5,722 nt of DNA. Source: Litorimonas sp964610115. GTDB taxonomy: Bacteria > Pseudomonadota > Alphaproteobacteria > Caulobacterales > Maricaulaceae. This document shows, one piece after another, positions 1 through 5,200 of the stretch (position 1 is its first letter; the number at the start of each line of letters is the position of its first letter). The position numbers were made by a program, and so were the translations under genes. Under the pieces are notes generated by a model. The model saw only the letters and a list, made by a program, of their open reading frames with translations, was not told where the DNA came from and ran no database searches. The stretch covers positions 1 to 5,722 of the forward strand of contig CAZSUW010000104.1 of assembly GCA_964610115.1 (NCBI GenBank), in the 5' to 3' direction.

Positions 1-283
1 TCGCCTGCCGCGCCCCATAATTACAGGCGCGCGCAAAGCCGATATTGCCGTGGCCCTGAAAAAGGCGAAGGCGGTCATCCTGCCCGATCAACGCCGCCAG
101 TTCGGCCCGAAGAGTTTGGGGATTGCCATTATCGACGATAATCAGCTCGGCAATATCGGGATCGGCCAAAGTGGCCGTGATGGATTCCAATAAAATCGGA
201 CCCGTCTCATATGACACGGTGATGACGCTGATCTTGGCACCAACCTTTTTTGGCGGCGCAGTTTTCGATGGCGAGACGGTCAT
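1..283 (-). CDS. Glycosyltransferase family 2, N-terminal part (cut by window edge)
   Basis: This is the first 94 codons of a GT-A fold glycosyltransferase, which would transfer a sugar from a nucleotide-sugar to a growing glycan at the cytoplasmic face of the inner membrane. Reading the minus strand from the ATG at 283 gives a short polar N-terminus, then the first beta strand of the fold (ISVITVSYETG, about residues 18-28), a helix, and the strand LIIVDNGN (47-54) whose Asp51 is the usual nucleotide-contacting acid. GNIGFARACNYG (79-90) is the segment typical of rhamnosyltransferase-like GT2 enzymes. The DXD metal site and acceptor region lie outside the window, so the sugar cannot be predicted. 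The gene follows the O-antigen ligase-like gene by 27 bp in the same direction, which fits a polysaccharide role. The Shine-Dalgarno signal is poor (an AGG 12 nt upstream), and no better in-frame start is present before the first strand. Confidence 0.88.
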   Translation of the reverse strand, partial: MTVSPSKTAPPKKVGAKISVITVSYETGPILLESITATLADPDIAELIIVDNGNPQTLRAELAALIGQDDRLRLFQGHGNIGFARACNYGARQA

Positions 284-291
284 GGGAGGCA

Positions 292-319
292 GACGCCTAG
301 CGCAACAACTTTAGGCGTC
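292..319 (-). repeat. 8-bp perfect inverted repeat at the ligase/glycosyltransferase junction
   Basis: GACGCCTA at 292-299 is the exact reverse complement of TAGGCGTC at 312-319, with a 12-nt spacer. In the minus-strand mRNA the first arm is formed by the last two sense codons of the ligase gene plus the first two bases of its stop codon. The second arm carries the only AGG upstream of the glycosyltransferase ATG and ends 8 nt before it. No U-run follows, so it does not look like a Rho-independent terminator. A role in translational coupling is inferred, not shown. Confidence 0.5.
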
Positions 320-1567
320 AACTGAACGCTTCAGCAATACGGGCTTTTCCGGGATAAAAGCCACAGACGCCCCTGCAAACCCGATCAAGCCCCACCACCA
401 ATATTGCCAAGCGCCGACCGTAATCGCGGAGGCGATGGCCGCGCCTGTGATCAAGGCGGCGAGAGCGGCCATACGGTACGGATTGCGCGCCGCTAAGAGC
501 TTTGCCGCTGGCCCCATAGCGAAGATAGCGCCCGCCGCAAAAAGCGCACCCACCGCGCCTAATTCCAGCCAGACCTGTAAACCCACATTATGCGGATGCA
601 GGCTAATATAGGGAATATCGACACCGATCCGCGTGGTAAAACTGTCTTGCATGCCCCGGCTTGCATCCAGGCCATGCCCGGTCAGGGGCTTTTCCAATAT
701 CCGGGCGAACGTGTAATCCCACATACGCAGGCGGTGATCCCATGATAGCGGTAAGCGGGACAGCATATCTTCACTGGCAAAACGCGAGAGCCAACCCACA
801 ATAGGGGCGAAAAGTATGGAGGCCGCCGCGAGCCAGACAGAGCCGCGTAGGGCGAGCTTGGGCGCTTTGAGCGCGATAAAGAAAACCGGCACACTTCCCG
901 CCATTATCAAGACCGGCACGAAAAGACGGTTCAATCCAGCCGCCGCAAAGAGCAATCCAACAAATGTCAGGCCAACCGCCCACCGCGCCCACCCTGACAA
1001 GCGGGTGGCGAAGAGGGCAAGAAGCGTCGGCGTCAAAATCGACCACGCCACCAGGCCGCGCCCCAAATGCATTTCGGCGTCCGATTGTCGCCGCCACATG
1101 GTTTGCCCATCTCGCAGCGGATCGAGGGTGAAGGTCAGGCCAAAGCCCGATAGAAGATCTGCCACCATTACCGCCACCCCGCCCAGCGCCGTCGCCATGA
1201 GAATATGGGAAAGGGTTGATTTTACCCGCTCGCTCCGCGTGGCAAAAAAGGCGGGAAGTGACAGCATGAGGACGAGCTGCACACCAAGACGCCAGGCTGT
1301 ATTGGCGCTAAATTCGCCCCATCGGGTCGTGATCACCATCCAGAGTAACAAAAAACTCCACGCCAGACCGAATAAAATCGCGCGCCCGCGTAAGGCCGTA
1401 CGCCGGATCAGGACCAACCAACCCACCGCCCCGAGCAAGACCGCCAAGGCCACATAGGCGTAAGCGCCCGCATGGTTGCAAACAACAATCAGGCTGGCCC
1501 AGAAGAGCAACCAGGCGGATAATGTGCCATCCAGCCAGTCCGGTAGACGTGAGGGATTCGCGCCCAC
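311..1567 (-). CDS. O-antigen ligase / polymerase-like integral membrane protein (Wzy_C/WaaL superfamily)
   Basis: This is a 418-residue polytopic inner-membrane protein. About ten to twelve hydrophobic segments can be drawn (for example around 13-31, 36-54, 62-80, 93-110, 119-141, 170-187, 215-233, 243-262, 331-351, 362-383 and 385-405). Between the last groups lies a larger polar loop (about 263-330), as in the ligase superfamily. The loop holds HRLRMWDYTFARILEKPLTGHG (278-299) followed by SLHPHNVGLQVWLELG (322-337). Such an H-x-H-N element and the nearby arginines are hallmarks of the Wzy_C domain, whose members join an undecaprenyl-linked glycan to lipid A-core or another acceptor in the periplasm. 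An Arg in a membrane-flanking position (GLNRL, Arg214) also fits the family. Ligase and polymerase members cannot be separated by sequence alone, so no symbol is given. The start is GTG at 1567, only 10 bp after the thrS stop, with a weak GAG-type ribosome site. No internal Met occurs before residue 77, which favours this start. Confidence 0.85.
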   Translation of the reverse strand: MGANPSRLPDWLDGTLSAWLLFWASLIVVCNHAGAYAYVALAVLLGAVGWLVLIRRTALRGRAILFGLAWSFLLLWMVITTRWGEFSANTAWRLGVQLVLMLSLPAFFATRSERVKSTLSHILMATALGGVAVMVADLLSGFGLTFTLDPLRDGQTMWRRQSDAEMHLGRGLVAWSILTPTLLALFATRLSGWARWAVGLTFVGLLFAAAGLNRLFVPVLIMAGSVPVFFIALKAPKLALRGSVWLAAASILFAPIVGWLSRFASEDMLSRLPLSWDHRLRMWDYTFARILEKPLTGHGLDASRGMQDSFTTRIGVDIPYISLHPHNVGLQVWLELGAVGALFAAGAIFAMGPAAKLLAARNPYRMAALAALITGAAIASAITVGAWQYWWWGLIGFAGASVAFIPEKPVLLKRSVDA

Positions 1568-1577
1568 AGAGCCGTCT

Positions 1578-3515
1578 CTAGTCGCGGCGCAAATCGGGGG
1601 CTAAGGCCTCTTGCGAGAGGGTAGAGACGGCCTCGTCCAAGCTTAAGATTTGCTGACCTTGACTGCCCAAGCGGCGCAAGGCCAGCTTGCCCTCTTCAGC
1701 TTCACGGCGGCCGACCACGGCGATGATCGGAATTTTACGATCGGCTGAGAGTTCGCGGATTTTGTAATTGATCTTCTCATTGCGCGTGTCGGTTTCCACC
1801 CGCAGGCCCGCCGCGCGCAGCGTTTCCGCCGCTTCTTCCGCATACCCATCCGCATCAGACGTAATCGTCGCGACGACGACTTGGACCGGCGAGAGCCAGA
1901 GCGGGAACTTGCCCGCATAATTTTCGATCAAAATCCCAATAAAGCGTTCCATCGAGCCGAGAATAGCGCGGTGCAGCATGACCGGACGGTGGCGCTGATC
2001 ATCATCGCCAATATAGCTGGCGTCCAAGCGCTCCGGCAGAACGAAGTCCACTTGCAGCGTGCCGCATTGCCAATCCCGACCAATCGCATCGCGCAGGACA
2101 AACTCCAGCTTCGGCCCGTAAAACGCGCCTTCGCCCGGATTCAGCTCTACGTCCAGACCCGCCGCTTTGACGGCGTCCATGAGCGCGCCTTCGGATTTAT
2201 CCCAAGTCGCGTCCGTCCCCGCCCGCGTTTCGGGGCGGTCAGAGAATTTTACCTTCAGCTCGGCAAAGCCGAAATCCTCATAGACGCTGGTCAGCAACGT
2301 GATGAAACTTTTCGTCTCGTCCGTGATCTGATCTTCGGTGCAGAAAATGTGGGCGTCGTCCTGCGTGAAGCCGCGCACGCGCATAATACCGTGCAGCGCG
2401 CCCGTCGGTTCATTGCGGTGGCAGCAGCCAAATTCGGCCATACGGAGCGGTAGGTCGCGATAGGATTTCATACCCTGATTAAAGACCTGAACGTGGGCCG
2501 GACAGTTCATGGGCTTCATCGCATGCACTTCTTGATGCGCGCCATGGGTAACCTCAGAGACGAACATGTTTTCGCGGAATTTGTCCCAGTGGCCGCTATC
2601 CTGCCACAGCTTATTATTGATCAGAAGGGGCGTTTTGACCTCCTGATAATCAGCCCCTTGCAAGCGGCGGCGAACATAGTTTTCCACCTGCCGCCAGAGG
2701 GTCGCGCCTTTATCGTGCCAGAAGACCATGCCTTGGGCTTCGGGCTGCATGTGGAACAGCTCTAACTGTTTGCCGAGGCGACGGTGATCGCGCGCTTCGG
2801 CTTCTTCGATTTGTTTTAAGTGCGCGTCGAGCTCTTCCTGGGTGGCCCAGGCCGTGCCGTAAATGCGCTGTAGCTGCGGGTTATTGCTATCGCCGCGCCA
2901 GTAAGCGCCGGCGACCTTCATCAGCTTAAACGCTTTGCCGATCTTGCCCGTGCTGGGCAGATGCGGACCCCGGCAGAGATCGAACCACTTACCTTGTTTA
3001 TAGACCGTGATCGTCTCGCCTTCCGGCAGGTCCTCGATCAGCTCGGCTTTGAATTCTTCGCCCATCTCGCGGAAGAGTTTGACCGCCTCGTCTCGGTCCA
3101 TGACTTGGCGCTCAAACTTGTCATTGCGATTGATGATGAAGGCCATCTTCTTTTCAATGGCGGCGAAATCTTCCACGCTAAATGGCTCGTCGCGATGGAA
3201 GTCATAATAAAAGCCATTTTCGATGACGGGCCCGATCGTGACCTGCGTGCCGGGGAAGAGCTCTTGCACCGCTTCGGCGAGAACGTGCGCGGCGTCGTGG
3301 CGGATCAGCTCTAGGCCTTCCGGGTCCTGGGCGGTGACGAATTCGACTTTGGCGTCCGCCTCAATCGGCCGCGCCGCATCACGCAACTCGCCATCGAGTT
3401 TGACGGCCAGAACCTTTTTCATCAGGCTCTTGGAGATCGACTTGGCGACGTCGAGTGCGGTCGTCCCGCCTTCGAACTCGCGCTGTGCCCCATCCGGAAA
3501 AGTCAGCGTAATCAT
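1578..3515 (-). CDS. thrS: Threonyl-tRNA synthetase
   Basis: This class II aminoacyl-tRNA synthetase charges tRNA-Thr in the cytoplasm and also hydrolyses mischarged Ser-tRNA-Thr. It has 645 residues, close to the 642 of E. coli, and is complete. In order it shows a TGS domain (about 1-61), the editing domain with His73 and His77 (HDAAH) and Cys181/His185 (CRGPH), and the catalytic core from about 245 to 535. The core carries the zinc ligands Cys338 (MNCPAH), His389 (DDAHIF) and His515 (MLHRAI), each exactly four positions beyond the E. coli ligands. Motif 2 is around CCHRNEP...GIMRVRGFTQDD (364-387) and motif 3 around HRAILGSMERFIG. The anticodon-binding domain fills about 537-640. The ATG at 3515 is preferred over an in-frame GTG at 3566: it has an AAAGG ribosome site 8 nt upstream and begins directly with the TGS strand MITLTFPDG. 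It is the first gene of the apparent minus-strand operon. Confidence 0.98.
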   Translation of the reverse strand: MITLTFPDGAQREFEGGTTALDVAKSISKSLMKKVLAVKLDGELRDAARPIEADAKVEFVTAQDPEGLELIRHDAAHVLAEAVQELFPGTQVTIGPVIENGFYYDFHRDEPFSVEDFAAIEKKMAFIINRNDKFERQVMDRDEAVKLFREMGEEFKAELIEDLPEGETITVYKQGKWFDLCRGPHLPSTGKIGKAFKLMKVAGAYWRGDSNNPQLQRIYGTAWATQEELDAHLKQIEEAEARDHRRLGKQLELFHMQPEAQGMVFWHDKGATLWRQVENYVRRRLQGADYQEVKTPLLINNKLWQDSGHWDKFRENMFVSEVTHGAHQEVHAMKPMNCPAHVQVFNQGMKSYRDLPLRMAEFGCCHRNEPTGALHGIMRVRGFTQDDAHIFCTEDQITDETKSFITLLTSVYEDFGFAELKVKFSDRPETRAGTDATWDKSEGALMDAVKAAGLDVELNPGEGAFYGPKLEFVLRDAIGRDWQCGTLQVDFVLPERLDASYIGDDDQRHRPVMLHRAILGSMERFIGILIENYAGKFPLWLSPVQVVVATITSDADGYAEEAAETLRAAGLRVETDTRNEKINYKIRELSADRKIPIIAVVGRREAEEGKLALRRLGSQGQQILSLDEAVSTLSQEALAPDLRRD

Positions 3516-3523
3516 GGTTGCAG

Positions 3524-3528
3524 CCTTT
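3524..3528 (-). promoter_or_regulatory. Ribosome binding site deciding the thrS start
   Basis: On the minus strand AAAGG lies 8 nt before the ATG at 3515. It supports that codon over the upstream in-frame GTG at 3566, which would add 17 residues unlike the ThrRS N-terminus. Confidence 0.7.
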
Positions 3529-3554
3529 AGCGACCCAACGCCGAAGAGCAAGCG

Positions 3555-3583
3555 TTGCGGCCACACGTTTAACCGCCTATGTC
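3555..3583 (+). promoter_or_regulatory. Weak candidate promoter for the glyoxalase I gene
   Basis: TTGCGG (3555-3560) and TATGTC (3578-3583) are separated by exactly 17 bp. Each matches only three of six sigma70-type consensus bases. Transcription would start close to the ATG at 3590, giving a leaderless or nearly leaderless mRNA, which would explain why no Shine-Dalgarno sequence precedes that ATG. The match is weak and could be chance. Confidence 0.25.
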
Positions 3584-3589
3584 GGTCCC

Positions 3590-4030
3590 ATGCCCATACG
3601 CCTGAACCACACCATGCTGCGCGTTCGAGATCCGGAGGCCTCGCTCGCCTTTTATCGCGATCATCTGGGCATGGAGCTCAAGGGTAAGCGGGATTTCCCG
3701 GACGCGAAATTCAGCCTCTATTTTCTGAGCTTCCCCGGAACCGACACGGCGGAAGGTATCCTTGAGCTGACCCATAATCACGGGACAGAGTCTGACCCGG
3801 ACTTCCCCGGCTATCACGACGGGAATTCAGACCCGCGCGGCTTTGGTCATATCTGCATCACGGTCGATAGTTTGGAAGAGGCAGTCGAGGGGTTTGACGC
3901 CGCCGGCTATGACTTTGTCAAACGCCCCGAAGACGGCCGGATGAACACGCTCGCTTTTGTCAAAGACCCGGACGGCTATTGGATTGAGGTCGTCGAACAT
4001 GACCGCATGCAGGCAATTTTAAACGGCTAG
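3590..4030 (+). CDS. gloA: Lactoylglutathione lyase (glyoxalase I)
   Basis: Glyoxalase I isomerises the hemithioacetal of methylglyoxal and glutathione to S-lactoylglutathione, the first step of methylglyoxal detoxification in the cytoplasm. The 146-residue protein has two VOC (beta-alpha-beta-beta-beta) modules. Module one is HTMLRVRDPEASLAFYRDHLGM through ILELTHN, and module two begins RGFGHICITV and ends DPDGYWIEVVE. The four metal ligands expected for the family can be read as His7, Glu59, His87 and Glu133. The segment GNSDPRGFGH (78-87) is characteristic of the longer, eukaryote-like zinc enzymes, yet the insertion those enzymes carry before the ELTHN strand is absent. The ATG at 3590 is chosen because the family begins a few residues before the first VOC strand; no Shine-Dalgarno sequence is visible. 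The reading frame stays open upstream to a TTG at 3518, but those 24 residues resemble nothing in the family. The gene is divergent from thrS and its stop codon overlaps that of the next gene. Confidence 0.95.
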   Translation: MPIRLNHTMLRVRDPEASLAFYRDHLGMELKGKRDFPDAKFSLYFLSFPGTDTAEGILELTHNHGTESDPDFPGYHDGNSDPRGFGHICITVDSLEEAVEGFDAAGYDFVKRPEDGRMNTLAFVKDPDGYWIEVVEHDRMQAILNG

Positions 4031-5088
4031 GCGGTTTGAGTTTGCGGGACATCCCCATTGGGCGTTCCGCACGCCAGACAGAAGCGGTGGAATGTGATGT
4101 TCCGCGTCCCGCAGTTAGAGCATTCGCGTTGCAGGTGAATGCCGCAATGGACGCAATAATCAGAATTAACCCCTTCGCGTGTTTCGATAGAGCGGTCACA
4201 CCCCGGACACATCTTAGCCGCGATTTTTTTAAGTGCGGTTTCATACCCAATGCTTTGGCGGCGTTCCGGTTCTGATCGGGCTTCTTCGGCCTGCTTTCGC
4301 ACCAGATAGGCGCGCATTTGGCGGATGAGGAAGTAACCCGACACCATCACCACCGCTATGCCGACGATGAAGCGAACATAACCCCCATAGGATGGCAGGT
4401 AGGGCACAAGCTCGACAAAGAAAGCGAAAAGGGCAAACAATACGAAACCGCGATAAAGCGGCCAATAGGCGCTCTGACGTTTGCGCGCGACCATCCAGCC
4501 CGCAAGCAATAAGAGTGGCAAGGTTAGCATTAAGCGGAAGGCGAACACCCGCAAGTCCCGTCCGCGCTGCGCCTTTTGAAAGGCGGGGCGAGCTTCAGTC
4601 TGAAGCCGCGTAATCTCAGCCCTGATATCACTCAGAGCCCTTTCCCGTGCCGTCAAAGCCTGCTGCGCCGTTTCTGCCCGTTCTTCGGCCGCTTCTATGG
4701 CCTCGGTCAGTTGGTCCAATTCCCGCGCGCGGACAATCACTTCCGGATTTGTTGCCACAGCCTCTGTCGCCGAACGAGTGGCAATCCACGCCTCAAAAGC
4801 CTCGCGGCGCGCATTATAATTTGCGCGCGCGGATGTCTGTGCTGTGACGGCGTCTTCTGCCGTTCGCTGCAAAGATCGCAGGCTCGATTGCAATCGGCCT
4901 CTCTCGGCTGTGGCCGCTTGAAAGGCGTCTTGATCGACAAAATCCTGGACGGTTATGGTGCGATCAACGCTTGGAATATCGCGAATGACAAGACTTCCAA
5001 GACCAATCAAAAAGCCGGCGAAGATGATGGAAAGAACCCACATCACAACGCTAAAGATTTGCTGTGGGCGGCGTGTTGATTTTGCCAC
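4027..5088 (-). CDS. Membrane protein with periplasmic coiled coil and C-terminal double zinc ribbon, function unknown
   Basis: This 353-residue protein belongs to no family I can name. A hydrophobic segment (about 11-35) is followed by a long, Ala/Glu/Arg/Gln-rich, helix-forming stretch (about 52-175) that looks like a coiled coil. Three more hydrophobic segments follow (about 180-200, 211-229 and 237-256). After a basic linker, the C-terminus holds four CxxC knuckles: Cys294/297, Cys312/315, Cys323/326 and Cys337/340, the spacing of a double zinc ribbon. Positive charges (RKRQ after the second segment, RQMRAYLVRK after the fourth) place the coiled coil in the periplasm and the zinc ribbons in the cytoplasm. 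The start is GTG at 5088, with AGGGG 8 nt upstream; an in-frame ATG 15 codons later would cut into the first membrane segment. The gene is convergent with gloA and divergent from the hydrolase-like gene. A sensing or scaffold role is only a guess. Confidence 0.85.
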   Translation of the reverse strand: MAKSTRRPQQIFSVVMWVLSIIFAGFLIGLGSLVIRDIPSVDRTITVQDFVDQDAFQAATAERGRLQSSLRSLQRTAEDAVTAQTSARANYNARREAFEAWIATRSATEAVATNPEVIVRARELDQLTEAIEAAEERAETAQQALTARERALSDIRAEITRLQTEARPAFQKAQRGRDLRVFAFRLMLTLPLLLLAGWMVARKRQSAYWPLYRGFVLFALFAFFVELVPYLPSYGGYVRFIVGIAVVMVSGYFLIRQMRAYLVRKQAEEARSEPERRQSIGYETALKKIAAKMCPGCDRSIETREGVNSDYCVHCGIHLQRECSNCGTRNITFHRFCLACGTPNGDVPQTQTA

Positions 5089-5096
5089 GGAATAGT

Positions 5097-5101
5097 CCCC
5101 T
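5097..5101 (-). promoter_or_regulatory. Strong Shine-Dalgarno site for the zinc-ribbon membrane protein gene
   Basis: The minus strand reads AGGGG, then 8 nt, then GTG at 5088. This is the clearest ribosome site in the window and is the reason for choosing the GTG start over the ATG 15 codons downstream. Confidence 0.75.
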
Positions 5102-5142
5102 GAATGAATTTAAATTTTGCCGCCTGTCGCGATCTCTTCATT

Positions 5143-5169
5143 TTGACTATAGCGATTTGCGCCTATGAC
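5143..5169 (+). promoter_or_regulatory. Weak candidate promoter for the hydrolase-like gene
   Basis: TTGACT (5143-5148) matches five of six -35 consensus bases, and TATGAC (5164-5169) matches four of six -10 bases. The spacer is only 15 bp, shorter than the preferred 17. Transcription would begin near 5176, about 20 nt before the ATG at 5197, and would exclude the mini-ORF at 5165. Confidence 0.3.
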
Positions 5170-5200
5170 CAGTCCTTTTTTAGAACAGCGTCCTGAATGA
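5165..5200 (+). other. Possible 11-codon leader mini-ORF overlapping the hydrolase-like gene start
   Basis: ATG at 5165 opens a frame encoding MTSPFLEQRPE and ends at TGA 5198-5200. That stop overlaps the ATG of the next gene (5197-5199) as ATGA, an arrangement typical of translationally coupled genes. No ribosome site precedes it, and such a short frame can arise by chance, so its translation is uncertain. Confidence 0.2.

Larger units (their letters stand above)
3516..3589. promoter_or_regulatory. Divergent intergenic region between thrS and the glyoxalase I gene
   Basis: The 74-bp gap must hold, or lie close to, the start signals of both genes. On the minus strand I see the thrS ribosome site but no convincing -35/-10 pair, so the thrS promoter may lie inside the glyoxalase coding region. 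On the plus strand a weak pair (3555-3583) is listed separately. An inverted repeat CAACGC/GCGTTG (3536-3541 and 3552-3557, 10-nt spacer) falls in the thrS leader and could form a small hairpin. Confidence 0.5.
5089..5196. promoter_or_regulatory. AT-rich divergent intergenic region
   Basis: These 108 bp separate the zinc-ribbon membrane gene from the hydrolase-like gene and are clearly richer in A+T than their flanks. They contain a 10-bp perfect palindrome AATTTAAATT (5107-5116). The sequence ACTATAGC (5146-5153) reads as a -10-like TATAGT on the minus strand and TATAGC on the plus strand. No good -35 partner accompanies either, so the promoters are suggested rather than defined. Confidence 0.5.

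Noticed and set aside
292..319. Rho-independent terminator between the ligase-like and glycosyltransferase genes
   Set aside because: The stem is present but no run of U follows it in the minus-strand transcript; the next bases are C-rich.
816..1457. 213-codon open frame on the plus strand opposite the ligase-like gene
   Set aside because: It is rich in Arg, Lys, Pro and Thr with no recognisable motif, and it mirrors a clear membrane protein on the other strand.
1881..2453. 190-codon open frame on the plus strand opposite thrS
   Set aside because: It lies wholly inside the certain thrS gene, has no family-like motif and is a product of G+C-biased third positions.
3516..3566. Longer thrS start at GTG 3566
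   Set aside because: The 17 extra residues do not resemble a ThrRS N-terminus, and the ATG at 3515 has a well-placed ribosome site.
3518..3589. Longer gloA start at TTG 3518
   Set aside because: It would overlap the thrS leader and add 24 residues that do not match the N-terminal extension of longer glyoxalases.
3223..3687. 154-codon plus-strand frame crossing the thrS start into gloA
   Set aside because: It overlaps two well-supported genes and its Ser/Arg-rich product has no recognisable features.
4018..4040. Bidirectional terminator at the gloA / zinc-ribbon gene junction
   Set aside because: No G+C-rich stem with flanking A and T runs is present around the shared stop codons.
4576..5079. 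167-codon plus-strand frame opposite the zinc-ribbon membrane gene
   Set aside because: The opposite strand has a strong ribosome site and an organised protein with membrane segments and zinc knuckles; this frame has neither.
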